Part shown: piece after piece, positions 1 to 8,189 of the stretch
How the letters are laid out: each line of letters begins with the position of its first letter
Position numbering within the stretch: position 1 is the stretch's first letter
Assembly: GCA_014268975.2 (NCBI GenBank)
Contig: CP077096.1
Location: forward strand, 2,130,501 to 2,194,500
Source of the DNA: Pseudomonas wayambapalatensis
GTDB taxonomy: Bacteria; Pseudomonadota; Gammaproteobacteria; Pseudomonadales; Pseudomonadaceae
Direction of reading: 5' to 3'
DNA length: 64,000 nucleotides
Notes under the pieces: generated by a model
What the model was told of the DNA's origin: nothing
The model's database searches: none
The model's input: only the letters and a program-made list of their open reading frames with translations
Position numbers and translations under genes: made by a program

Positions 1-615
1 CATCTGGCGCAGCAGCCAGCCCCGGTCTGGGGTGTCGGTCATTCCCTCGGTGGTGTGCTGCACCTGCATGCCGCCCTGCGCCGACCCGAGCTCTACCGCG
101 GTGTGGTGATGCTCGACTCGCCCGTGCTCACCCGTGCCGACCAATGGCTGATCCGCACTGCCAAACGCTTCGGTTTCATCGACCGCATCACGCCGGCCGG
201 GCGAACCGAAGGACGGCGCGAGGCGTTTCCTGATCGCGACAGCGCGCGCAGTTACTTCGCCAGCAAGGCGCTGTTCCGCCAGTTCGATCCCGATTGCCTC
301 GAAGCCTATCTCGAGCACGGTTTGCAAACAGTGGATGAGGGGGTGCGTTTGCGCTTCGATCCCAGCACCGAAATGCGCATCTACCGCAGCATTCCCCATG
401 TCAGTCCGGCCCCTGCGCGCCAGTTGCAAGTACCGCTGGCCATGGTGCGTGGCGATCGCAGCCGGGTGATCCGCAAGCACCACGCCCTGGCGGTGCGGGC
501 GATGCCACGGGGGGAATATCACAGCGTCCCGGGCGGGCATATGTTTCCGCTGGAGCGGCCCACCGATACTGCCAGTCTGATCAAGGGCCTGTTTGATCGC
601 TGGAGCCAGGCATGA
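1..615 (+). CDS. alpha/beta hydrolase, 5' end outside window
   Basis: The reading frame is open from the first base, so the N-terminus lies upstream of the window. The visible part begins just before a GHSLGG nucleophile elbow (serine at about the 15th visible residue), the hallmark of alpha/beta-hydrolase-fold serine hydrolases. A PGGHMFPLE segment near the C-terminus supplies the expected catalytic histidine. The stop codon overlaps the start of the next gene (ATGA), so the two are probably translationally coupled and may work together. The substrate cannot be told from sequence; esterases, lipases and thioesterases share this fold. The family call is firm, the function unknown. Confidence 0.85.
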   Translation, partial: HLAQQPAPVWGVGHSLGGVLHLHAALRRPELYRGVVMLDSPVLTRADQWLIRTAKRFGFIDRITPAGRTEGRREAFPDRDSARSYFASKALFRQFDPDCLEAYLEHGLQTVDEGVRLRFDPSTEMRIYRSIPHVSPAPARQLQVPLAMVRGDRSRVIRKHHALAVRAMPRGEYHSVPGGHMFPLERPTDTASLIKGLFDRWSQA

Positions 616-1466
616 GCGCGCAGGTCGAGGAGATTCGTCTGAGTCTGGGCCATATCGAACTGGCCGCACACCTGTTCGGTCCTGCCGACGGCCTGCCGGT
701 GATCGCTCTGCACGGCTGGCTCGACAATGCCAACAGCTTCGCCCACCTGGCCCCGCGCCTGAAAGGCCTGCGCATTGTCGCGCTCGACCTGGCCGGGCAT
801 GGCTACTCACAGCATCGTCCGGCCGGGGCGAGCTACAACCTGGCCGATTATGCCCATGATGTGCTGCGGGTTGCCGAGCAACTGGGCTGGGAGCGCTTTG
901 GCCTGCTCGGGCATTCGCTGGGGGCGATCATCTCGGTGCAGTTGGCTGGCGCACTGCCCGAACGGATCAGCCATCTGGCGTTGATCGATGGCGTCATCCC
1001 GCCCACGGTCGCCGAGCAGGATGCCGCCGAGCGCCTGGGCATGGCGCTGCAGGCGCAGTTGCGCCTGGAGGGCAAGCGCAAGTCGGTGTACCCGACCCTG
1101 GAGGCGGGCGTGCAGGCGCGAATGAAAGGCATGGTTGCGGTCAGTCGCGAAGCTGCCGAACTGCTGGCCCAGCGTGGGCTCATGCCAGTGCCGGGTGGTT
1201 ACAGCTGGCGCAGCGACAGCCGTCTGACCTTGCCGTCGCCGGTGCGCCTGAACGAAGCCCAGGCCATGGCGTTCGTACGGCGGGCGAGCTGCCCGGCCTG
1301 CCTGGTCGTCGCGGGGGACGGCATGTTGGCGCGCCACACAAGCCTGCTGGAGCAGCTACCCTTCGAGCAGGTGACCTTGCCCGGTGGCCACCACCTGCAC
1401 TTGAATGACGAGCAGGGCGCGGCCCTTGTCGCAGACTGTTTCAATCGCTTCTTTGGCTTTGCTTGA
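612..1466 (+). CDS. alpha/beta hydrolase
   Basis: A 284-residue hydrolase of the alpha/beta fold. It has an oxyanion-region HGWLDN motif near residue 37, a GHSLGA nucleophile elbow near residue 100 and LPGGHHLHLND near the C-terminus for the catalytic histidine. The start ATG overlaps the stop of the preceding hydrolase by four bases (ATGA), indicating one operon. Two adjacent and probably distantly related hydrolases of this type are common in pseudomonads, but their substrates are not established by the sequence. No signal peptide is evident, so a cytoplasmic enzyme is likely. Confidence 0.88.
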   Translation: MSAQVEEIRLSLGHIELAAHLFGPADGLPVIALHGWLDNANSFAHLAPRLKGLRIVALDLAGHGYSQHRPAGASYNLADYAHDVLRVAEQLGWERFGLLGHSLGAIISVQLAGALPERISHLALIDGVIPPTVAEQDAAERLGMALQAQLRLEGKRKSVYPTLEAGVQARMKGMVAVSREAAELLAQRGLMPVPGGYSWRSDSRLTLPSPVRLNEAQAMAFVRRASCPACLVVAGDGMLARHTSLLEQLPFEQVTLPGGHHLHLNDEQGAALVADCFNRFFGFA

Positions 1467-1573
1467 CTTGCACCGGACAAGTGTCGAGGCTTGGCGGGTT
1501 GAACAGGGAGACAACCATACATGCCAGACATTCACGATCTTCGCCACGGCGCCCGGCGCCGCAAGGATGGCCG

Positions 1574-2368
1574 ATGAGCGCGCCGTTTTTCCTCCGCAGC
1601 GCCATCGCCGCCTGCTTCACACTTGCCAGCCCGCTGTTGTGGGCCGGCAGCCTGCCGGTGCCGGCTGACGCCAAGGTGGTCGACCAGCGCCCTGCCGTTG
1701 AGCAGGAACGGGTCTACCCGATGGGACCGGTGCGCAAGATCAGCGGCCGCCTGCGGGTCGAGGGCAAGGTCGAGAGCCGTGGCCAGGTCAGTTCGGTCAC
1801 CTATGAACTGCCGGTGGAGCGCACTGCCCGCGAGGCCTTTACCAGCGCCCGTGAAGAGCTGCAGCGCGACGGTGGTTATCCACTGTTCTGGTGCCAGGGC
1901 CGTGACTGCGGCGAGGCCAGCATCTGGGCCAACGATGTGTTCAACAACGCCCGCCTCAATGGCGGCGACGAGCAGCAGGCCTTCATTCTTTTGCGCCGCT
2001 CGGCCGAAGAGGCCGACACGCTGGTCGCCCTGTACAGCGTCACCCGCGGCAACCGCCGCGCCTACCTGCATGTCGAAGAGTTCGTCGCTGACAGCCCGCT
2101 GGGCGAAGTACTGCCGACGGCCGCCACGGTGCTGCGCGAGATGCGCGATACCGGCAAGCTCGACTACCCTGACCTGAGCGCGCCACAGCCTGCCTGGGTT
2201 TCGCTGTTGGCCCGCAGCCTGAACCTGGACAGCACCCTGCGCGCCAGCCTCAGCGGCCAGGCGGCGGAAGCCTGGCGCGAGCAACTGGTCAAGGCCGGTG
2301 TACGCAGTGCCCGTCTCGAAGTGGGTACGGCGCCTACCGATGGTCTGCATCTGGAACTGATTCGTTGA
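1574..2368 (+). CDS. DUF4892 family exported protein
   Basis: A protein of 264 residues. The frame is open further upstream to a TTG at 1463, but the ATG at 1574 is preferred. It has an AAGGA ribosome-binding sequence just upstream and is followed immediately by a good Sec signal peptide (MSAPFFLRSAIAAC..., hydrophobic core, cleavage after LLWAG or nearby). The mature part resembles the DUF4892 family of pseudomonad exported proteins, including a conserved WCQGRDCGEASIWANDVF segment containing two cysteines. The function of the family is unknown. Just 12 bases separate it from the following membrane-protein gene, suggesting cotranscription. Confidence 0.75.
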   Translation: MSAPFFLRSAIAACFTLASPLLWAGSLPVPADAKVVDQRPAVEQERVYPMGPVRKISGRLRVEGKVESRGQVSSVTYELPVERTAREAFTSAREELQRDGGYPLFWCQGRDCGEASIWANDVFNNARLNGGDEQQAFILLRRSAEEADTLVALYSVTRGNRRAYLHVEEFVADSPLGEVLPTAATVLREMRDTGKLDYPDLSAPQPAWVSLLARSLNLDSTLRASLSGQAAEAWREQLVKAGVRSARLEVGTAPTDGLHLELIR

Positions 2369-2380
2369 ACGAGGGCCATC

Positions 2381-3427
2381 ATGGCCAACAATGACCGTCT
2401 GCTGATCCAGATTCTGTTGCTGGCGCTGTTGGGCGCCGCCCTGTGGGTCATGGCGCCGTTCATCTCGGCGTTACTCTGGGGGGCGATCCTGGCCTTTGCC
2501 AGCTGGCCGCTGATGCGCTTGCTGACGCGTTGGCTGGGCGGGCGCGAAACCCTCGCGGCCAGCATCCTCACGACGGTGTGGATCCTGGTGGTCGCGCTGC
2601 CGCTGGTGTGGCTGGGCTTCAATCTGGCCGACCATGTGCGCGACGCCACCAACTTCGTGCGTGACGTACAGGTGGAGGGTTTGCCGGATGCGCCGGACTG
2701 GGTGCGTGGCATTCCCTTCATCGGCGAGCGCCTGGTCAACTGGTGGGAGTCCCTCGACCAGCAGGGCGCGGCCTTGATCGCGTCGGCCAAACCGTACTTC
2801 GGCCAGGTTGGCAATTGGTTCCTGGCGCGTAGCGCGCAGATCGGCAGCGGCGTGCTGGAACTCACGCTCAGTATCGTCTTCGTGTTCTTCTTCTACCGCG
2901 ACGGTCCACGCCTGGCCGCGTTCGTGCAGCGCTTGCTGCAGCGCCTGGTCGGCGAGCGTGCCGAGTACTACATCGACCTGGTGGCCGGCACCGTGCAGCG
3001 GGTGGTCAACGGCGTAATCGGTACCGCCGCGGCGCAAGGGCTGCTGGCTCTGATCGGCTTCCTCATCGCCGGCGTGCCCGGGGCGATCGTGCTGGGCCTT
3101 GTGACCTTCATGCTCAGCCTGATCCCGATGGGCCCGCCACTGGCCTGGATTCCGGCCACCGGCTGGCTGGTGTGGAAGGGCGAGTACGGGATGGCGGTGT
3201 TCCTCGGGATATGGGGCACCTTCATCATCAGTGGCGTGGACAACGTGCTCAAACCGTACCTGATCAGCCGCGGTGGGAACCTGCCGCTGGTGATCGTGCT
3301 GCTCGGCGTGTTTGGCGGGTTGATCGCGTTTGGCTTCATCGGCTTGTTCATCGGACCGACCTTGCTGGCCGTCGGTTACAGCCTGTTGCTGGACTGGAGC
3401 CGGCATTCGGGGCAGGTCAAACCGTAA
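2381..3427 (+). CDS. AI-2E family transporter (PerM/YdiK-like membrane protein)
   Basis: A 348-residue integral membrane protein with about seven to eight hydrophobic segments. It begins with two close N-terminal helices (LLIQILLLALLGAALWVMAP...) and ends with a long hydrophobic C-terminal half rich in Gly and Pro (IPMGPPLAWIP, GGLIAFGFIGLFIGP). That pattern and length match the AI-2E exporter/PerM superfamily. Members are described as autoinducer-2 exporters or sodium/proton antiporters, so the substrate here is open. A GAGGG sequence lies just upstream of the ATG. A REP-like hairpin follows the stop codon. Confidence 0.85.
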   Translation: MANNDRLLIQILLLALLGAALWVMAPFISALLWGAILAFASWPLMRLLTRWLGGRETLAASILTTVWILVVALPLVWLGFNLADHVRDATNFVRDVQVEGLPDAPDWVRGIPFIGERLVNWWESLDQQGAALIASAKPYFGQVGNWFLARSAQIGSGVLELTLSIVFVFFFYRDGPRLAAFVQRLLQRLVGERAEYYIDLVAGTVQRVVNGVIGTAAAQGLLALIGFLIAGVPGAIVLGLVTFMLSLIPMGPPLAWIPATGWLVWKGEYGMAVFLGIWGTFIISGVDNVLKPYLISRGGNLPLVIVLLGVFGGLIAFGFIGLFIGPTLLAVGYSLLLDWSRHSGQVKP

Positions 3428-3433
3428 GCTGTT

Positions 3434-3477
3434 GCGGTCTCTTCGCGGGCAAGTCCGGGGCGCCGCGAAAAGGCCGC
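3434..3477. repeat. REP-like hairpin after the AI-2E gene
   Basis: Two 15-base arms (3434-3448 and 3463-3477) can pair with one wobble and one mismatch around a 14-base loop. They contain the 'CTTCGCGGGCAAG' core seen in other REP elements of this window. It may act as a transcript-end or mRNA-stabilising structure between the AI-2E gene and kdpF. Confidence 0.55.
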
Positions 3478-3500
3478 GACAGGCAGTCCGAAACCTGATC

Positions 3501-3551
3501 TTTACGCATTCTTTATGCCCTGACCCGCCCCCCAATCTCGTCTCTTTACGC
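3501..3551 (+). promoter_or_regulatory. Candidate KdpE-binding repeats upstream of kdpF
   Basis: Three copies of TTTAYGC occur here: TTTACGC at 3501, TTTATGC at 3512 and TTTACGC at 3545. The first two are 11 bases apart (one helical turn) and the third lies 33 bases further (three turns). The known E. coli KdpE site also holds two T-rich TTTAYAC half-sites one turn apart upstream of kdpF, so this is a plausible KdpE operator. Binding is an inference from spacing and position. Confidence 0.45.
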
Positions 3552-3609
3552 CCCTCCCTCCGACAATTCCTCCAAAGCGGCCGACGCCGCAAGACGGGGA
3601 GATTCACAG

Positions 3610-3699
3610 ATGAACATGCTCGACGGAGTGTCACTGCTGCTGGCAGTGGCGTTGTCCATTTACCTGCTGGTGGCGCTGCTGCGCGCCGATCGCAGCTAG
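3610..3699 (+). CDS. kdpF: Potassium-transporting ATPase subunit F
   Basis: A 29-residue single-helix membrane peptide (MNMLDGVSLLLAVALSIYLL..., ending ALLRADRS). It has the typical size and position of KdpF, the small subunit that stabilises the KdpABC complex in the inner membrane. It lies nine bases before kdpA. The sequence is one continuous hydrophobic segment with a basic C-terminal tail. It is the first gene of the kdp operon and is easily missed because of its length. Confidence 0.9.
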   Translation: MNMLDGVSLLLAVALSIYLLVALLRADRS

Positions 3700-3708
3700 G
3701 GAGCGGCC

Positions 3709-5403
3709 ATGCACAGCTACGACTTCGCATTGCTGCTGGCGTTCCTGGCCCTGGTGCTGCTGCCAGCACCCTGGCTTGGGCGGTTCTACTACAAGGTCAT
3801 GGAGGGCCAGCGTACCTGGCTGTCGCCGATCCTCGGCCCGGTAGAGCTGGGTTGTTACCGGTTGTCCGGGGTACGCGCCGAACAGGAGCAGAACTGGAAG
3901 CAATACACCCTGGCGCTGCTGGCCTTCAACCTGATGGGCTTCCTGGTGCTGTTCGCCGTGCTCCTGCTGCAGGGTTCGTTGCCGCTCAACCCGCAGCATC
4001 TGCCGGGCCAGGAATGGTCGCTGGCATTCAACACCGCCGTCAGCTTCATGACCAACACCAACTGGCAGGCCTACAGCGGTGAGGCTTCGCTCAGCTACCT
4101 GAGCCAGATGATCGGCCTGACCGTGCAGAACTTCGTCAGCGCTGCCACCGGCCTTGCCGTGCTGGTCGCCCTGTGCCGTGGTATCGGCCGGCGCTCGACC
4201 CACAACCTTGGCAACTTCTGGGTCGACATGACCCGTGCCACCCTCTACGGTCTGCTGCCACTGTGCATCGTGCTGGCGTTGCTGCTGGTGTGGCAGGGTG
4301 TGCCACAGACCTTCGCCGACTACGCCCACGCCGTCACCCTGCAAGGTGCCGACCAGAGCATCCCGCTGGGCCCTGCCGCCAGCCAGATCGCGATCAAGCA
4401 ACTGGGCACCAACGGCGGTGGTTTCTTCGGCGTCAACTCGGCGCATCCGTTCGAGAACCCCACGGCCTGGAGCAACCTGTTCGAGGTGGCTTCGATCATT
4501 CTGATTCCGGTGGCACTGGTGTTCACTTTCGGCCACTACGTCAAGGACCTGCGTCAGAGCCGGGCGATCCTGGCCTGCATGTTGGGCCTGTTCCTGATCG
4601 GCGGTGCGGTCGGCCTGTGGGCCGAATACCAGCCCAACCCGGCCCTGGACAGCGCTCAGGTGCAGCAAAGCGCGCCGATGGAAGGCAAGGAAAGCCGCTT
4701 TGGTACCACCGCTAGCGTGCTGTGGACCGTGACGACGACCTCCGCCTCCAACGGTTCGGTCAACGCCATGCACGACAGCCTCAATCCGCTGACCGGCATG
4801 GTGGCGATGGTCAACATGATGGTCGGCGAGGTGATCTTCGGCGGCGTGGGTGCAGGCCTCTACGGCATGCTGCTGTTCGTGCTGATCGCGGTGTTCCTGG
4901 CCGGGTTGATGATCGGTCGCACACCCGAATACCTGGGCAAGAAGTTGCAGGCCCGTGAAGTGCAATTGTTGGTCGCGACACTGCTGGTGATGCCGGTTGG
5001 CGTGCTGGTGCTCGGCGCCATCGCCGCCAGCCTGCCGGGGCCGGCAGGCGCGGTGAGCAATCCGGGGCCGCATGGTTTCAGCCAGTTGCTGTATGCCTAC
5101 ACCTCCGGCACCGCCAACAACGGTTCGGCATTCGGCGGCTTCGGTGCCAACACCGTGTTCCACAACCTGATGATCGGCCTGGCCATGCTGATCGGGCGCT
5201 TCGGCTACATCCTGCCGGTGCTGGCACTGGCGGGCAGCCTGGCCGCCAAGAAAAGCGCGCCGCAGGGCCAGAACAGCTTCCCCACCCATGGCCCGCTGTT
5301 CGCCGGCCTGCTGTTGGTGACCATCCTGCTGGTCGGTGGGCTGACCTTCCTGCCGGTGCTGGCCCTGGGGCCGATCGCCGAACAGTTGAGCCTGGGTTTC
5401 TGA
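3709..5403 (+). CDS. kdpA: Potassium-transporting ATPase potassium-binding subunit A
   Basis: A 564-residue polytopic membrane protein, the channel-like potassium-binding subunit of the high-affinity K+ pump KdpFABC. The four pore-loop regions are recognisable: [10 protein letters not shown] near residue 113, [19 protein letters not shown] near 232, [16 protein letters not shown] near 344 and [17 protein letters not shown] near 465. Length matches the family (about 560). It starts ten bases before kdpB with a clear operon arrangement. Expression is expected under low external K+ through KdpD/KdpE encoded downstream. Confidence 0.98.
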   Translation: MHSYDFALLLAFLALVLLPAPWLGRFYYKVMEGQRTWLSPILGPVELGCYRLSGVRAEQEQNWKQYTLALLAFNLMGFLVLFAVLLLQGSLPLNPQHLPGQEWSLAFNTAVSFMTNTNWQAYSGEASLSYLSQMIGLTVQNFVSAATGLAVLVALCRGIGRRSTHNLGNFWVDMTRATLYGLLPLCIVLALLLVWQGVPQTFADYAHAVTLQGADQSIPLGPAASQIAIKQLGTNGGGFFGVNSAHPFENPTAWSNLFEVASIILIPVALVFTFGHYVKDLRQSRAILACMLGLFLIGGAVGLWAEYQPNPALDSAQVQQSAPMEGKESRFGTTASVLWTVTTTSASNGSVNAMHDSLNPLTGMVAMVNMMVGEVIFGGVGAGLYGMLLFVLIAVFLAGLMIGRTPEYLGKKLQAREVQLLVATLLVMPVGVLVLGAIAASLPGPAGAVSNPGPHGFSQLLYAYTSGTANNGSAFGGFGANTVFHNLMIGLAMLIGRFGYILPVLALAGSLAAKKSAPQGQNSFPTHGPLFAGLLLVTILLVGGLTFLPVLALGPIAEQLSLGF

Positions 5404-5413
5404 GGATCCGAAC

Positions 5414-7465
5414 ATGAACATGCCCATTTCTGAAGTGAAAGCTACCCGCGCCGCCGACCAGACCCGCTTCGCCGCGCTCTGGCGCCCGGCCCTGGTACAG
5501 GCCTTCGTCAAGCTCGATCCGCGCCAGCTCAAGCGCTCGCCCGTGATGCTGGTGGTCGCCCTGACGGCGGTGCTGACCACGGTCCTGTGCCTGGTGCCTG
5601 GTAGCGGTGTGAGCACTGGCGTTGCAGTACAGATCGCCCTGTGGCTGTGGTTCACCGTGCTCTTCGCCAACTTTGCCGAAGCCTTGGCGGAAGGCCGCGG
5701 CAAGGCCCGTGCCGACAGCCTCAAGGCCGGCAGCCAGGGCCTGATGGCCCAGCGCCGTCTGGCCAATGGCAGCTTCGAAACCGTCGCTGCCACCGTATTG
5801 CGCAAGGACGATGTGGTGCGGGTGGTGGCCGGTGAGCTGATCCCGGGCGATGGCGAGGTGCTCGAAGGCATCGCCGCCGTCAACGAGGCGGCGATCACCG
5901 GCGAGTCGGCGCCGGTGATCCGCGAGTCCGGTGGCGACCGTTCGGCCGTGACCGGCAATACCCGGCTGGTTTCCGATTGGCTGCTGATCCGCATCACCAG
6001 CAACCCTGGTGAGTCGACCCTGGACCGCATGATCGCCCTGGTCGAAGGCGCCAAGCGCCAGAAGACCCCCAACGAGATTGCCCTGGATATCCTGCTGATC
6101 GGCCTGACCCTGATTTTCCTGATCGTAGTGGTGACCTTGCAGCCGTTCGCCCATTTCGTGGGTGGCAGCCTGCCACTGATCTTCCTCGCCGCGCTGCTGG
6201 TGACGCTGATTCCGACCACCATTGGTGGCCTGCTGTCGGCCATCGGTATCGCGGGTATGGATCGCCTGGTGCGCCTTAACGTCATCGCCCGCTCCGGGCG
6301 TGCGGTGGAGGCTGCGGGCGACGTGCACACGTTGATGCTCGACAAGACCGGCACCATCACCTTCGGTAACCGCCGCTGCAGCGCCCTGCACGCAGCGCCC
6401 GGTGTTACCGCCAAGGAGCTGGGGGAGGGCGCCTTGCTTGCCTCGCTGGCCGACGATACGGCCGAGGGCAAGTCCATCGTCGATTACCTGCGCCAGTTGC
6501 ACGATTTCGACGAACCGGCTGCCGCGCAGTACAGCGCCATCGCTTTCAGCGCCGAGACGCGTCTTTCGGGTATCGACTTCGGGCAGCGCCACTACCGCAA
6601 GGGTGCCGTGGACGCGGTGCTGGCGTTCGTCGGCCTGCAACGCCTGGAAATGCCGGCTTCGTTGGCCCGTGAAGTCGAGCGCATCGCCCAGAGTGGTGGC
6701 ACACCCTTGCTGGTATGCGTCGACCGCCACCTACTGGGGGTGATCCACCTCAAGGACGTGGTCAAGCCCGGCATCCGTGAGCGTTTCGCCGAGTTGCGCA
6801 AGCTGGGTATCCGCACCGTGATGGTGACCGGCGACAACCCACTGACCGCCGCAGCCATTGCCGCCGAGGCCGGTGTCGATGACGTACTTGCAGAGGCCAC
6901 CCCAGAGAAGAAGCTGGCGCGCATTCGCCAGGAGCAGAATGACGGCCGCCTGGTCGCCATGTGCGGCGACGGTGCCAACGATGCTCCGGCCCTGGCCCAG
7001 GCGGATGTCGGCATGGCCATGAACGACGGTACCCAGGCGGCGCGCGAGGCGGCCAACATGGTCGACCTGGACAGCGATCCGACCAAGCTGCTGGATGTGG
7101 TCCAGGTTGGCAAGGAACTGCTGGTGACCCGTGGTGCACTGACAACGTTCTCCATCGCCAACGACGTGGCCAAGTACTTCGCCATCCTGCCGGCGCTGTT
7201 CGCCTCGATCTACCCGCAACTGGGTGTGCTCAACCTGATGCGCCTGACCAGCCCGCAAAGCGCGATCCTTTCGGCGATCGTCTTCAACGCGCTGATCATC
7301 ATCGTGCTGATCCCCCTGGCCTTGCGCGGCGTGCGCGTGCAGGCGGCAAGTGCCGCGCACCTGCTGCGGCGCAACCTGCTGATCTACGGCGTGGGTGGCA
7401 TCCTGGTGCCGTTCGCCGGGATCAAGCTGATCGACATGCTGCTCACTGCCCTGCATCTGGTCTGA
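5414..7465 (+). CDS. kdpB: Potassium-transporting ATPase ATP-binding subunit B
   Basis: A 683-residue P-type ATPase that energises K+ uptake through KdpA. The phosphorylation motif DKTGTIT has its aspartate at residue 310. The actuator-domain TGES motif lies near residue 161, and TGDNPLTA and [16 protein letters not shown] form the nucleotide/Mg sites. The lengths and order match E. coli KdpB. A GAGGA sequence precedes the ATG. It lies between kdpA (10-base gap) and kdpC (13-base gap), so the pump subunits are cotranscribed. Confidence 0.98.
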   Translation: MNMPISEVKATRAADQTRFAALWRPALVQAFVKLDPRQLKRSPVMLVVALTAVLTTVLCLVPGSGVSTGVAVQIALWLWFTVLFANFAEALAEGRGKARADSLKAGSQGLMAQRRLANGSFETVAATVLRKDDVVRVVAGELIPGDGEVLEGIAAVNEAAITGESAPVIRESGGDRSAVTGNTRLVSDWLLIRITSNPGESTLDRMIALVEGAKRQKTPNEIALDILLIGLTLIFLIVVVTLQPFAHFVGGSLPLIFLAALLVTLIPTTIGGLLSAIGIAGMDRLVRLNVIARSGRAVEAAGDVHTLMLDKTGTITFGNRRCSALHAAPGVTAKELGEGALLASLADDTAEGKSIVDYLRQLHDFDEPAAAQYSAIAFSAETRLSGIDFGQRHYRKGAVDAVLAFVGLQRLEMPASLAREVERIAQSGGTPLLVCVDRHLLGVIHLKDVVKPGIRERFAELRKLGIRTVMVTGDNPLTAAAIAAEAGVDDVLAEATPEKKLARIRQEQNDGRLVAMCGDGANDAPALAQADVGMAMNDGTQAAREAANMVDLDSDPTKLLDVVQVGKELLVTRGALTTFSIANDVAKYFAILPALFASIYPQLGVLNLMRLTSPQSAILSAIVFNALIIIVLIPLALRGVRVQAASAAHLLRRNLLIYGVGGILVPFAGIKLIDMLLTALHLV

Positions 7466-7478
7466 AGGAGAGACGAAC

Positions 7479-8042
7479 ATGAGCACCTACGTACGCCCGG
7501 CCGTGAGCCTGGTCCTGCTGATGACTCTGGTCACCGGCGCGTTGTACCCGCTGGCGGTGACCGGTATCGCCCAGGTCGCCTTCCCCGATCAGGCCAATGG
7601 CAGCCTGGTGCGCGATGAGCAGGGGCAGGTGCGCGGCTCGGCGTTGATCGCCCAGGAGTTCAAGGGCGACGGCTGGTTCCAGTCGCGTCCTTCGGCCGGC
7701 GCCTTCGCTACCGTCTCCAGCAGCGCGAGTAACCTGGCGCCAAGCAACCCGGCGCTGGCCGAGCGGGTCAAGACCGATGCGAGCGCGCTCTACCAGCCTG
7801 AACTGGGGCCGGTGCCGCAGGCCCTGCTGACCACCTCCGGCAGCGGGCTCGACCCGCAGTTGCCGCCGGAGGCGATCGCCTACCAGCTGCCGCGTGTGGC
7901 GGCGGCCCGGCAGATCCCTATCGAGCGCTTGCAAGCGCTGGTGGATGAGGCCACTCTGCGGCCATTGGTCGGCCCGCCCGTGGTCAATGTGCTGGCCTTG
8001 AACCAGGCGCTGGAGCGGTTGGCGCCTGTTACTGATCGCTGA
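7479..8042 (+). CDS. kdpC: Potassium-transporting ATPase subunit C
   Basis: A 187-residue protein with one N-terminal membrane helix ([20 protein letters not shown]) and a periplasmic domain, as expected for KdpC. It contains the family motifs FQSRPSA and [13 protein letters not shown]. KdpC assembles with KdpA/KdpB and is thought to help ligand binding and complex stability. An AAGGAGAG ribosome-binding sequence precedes the start. It is followed by a REP pair before kdpD, so transcription into the regulators may be attenuated. Confidence 0.97.
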   Translation: MSTYVRPAVSLVLLMTLVTGALYPLAVTGIAQVAFPDQANGSLVRDEQGQVRGSALIAQEFKGDGWFQSRPSAGAFATVSSSASNLAPSNPALAERVKTDASALYQPELGPVPQALLTTSGSGLDPQLPPEAIAYQLPRVAAARQIPIERLQALVDEATLRPLVGPPVVNVLALNQALERLAPVTDR

Positions 8043-8059
8043 TATCCAGACCATGTCGC

Positions 8060-8151
8060 GGCCATCGCGGGGCAAGCCCGCTCCTACAGGTTCACCGGTG
8101 TTCATGAGAACGGCGCAGTACCTGTGGGAGCGGGCTTGTCCCGCGATGGCC
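8060..8151. repeat. Inverted REP pair (BIME) between kdpC and kdpD
   Basis: Two 31-base arms (8060-8090 and 8121-8151) are inverted copies with only two mismatches, separated by 30 bases. The core 'GGGAGCGGGCTTG' followed by 'CCCGCGATGG' is the common REP sequence of P. putida-group genomes. In RNA it would fold into a long hairpin, separating the pump genes from kdpDE. Confidence 0.88.
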
Positions 8152-8189
8152 TGCGAAGCAGGCCCCGGCCCCTTACCAAAGGATCAAGC

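Noticed and set aside
1463..1573. Upstream extension of the DUF4892 gene from a TTG
   Set aside because: It would put 37 non-hydrophobic residues before the signal peptide; the ATG at 1574 has its own ribosome-binding site.
3631..6477. 948-codon open frame on the minus strand across kdpA/kdpB
   Set aside because: It is antisense to two certain genes; long antisense frames are expected in GC-rich DNA. Its translation is low-complexity, rich in Gln, His and Arg, with no domain.
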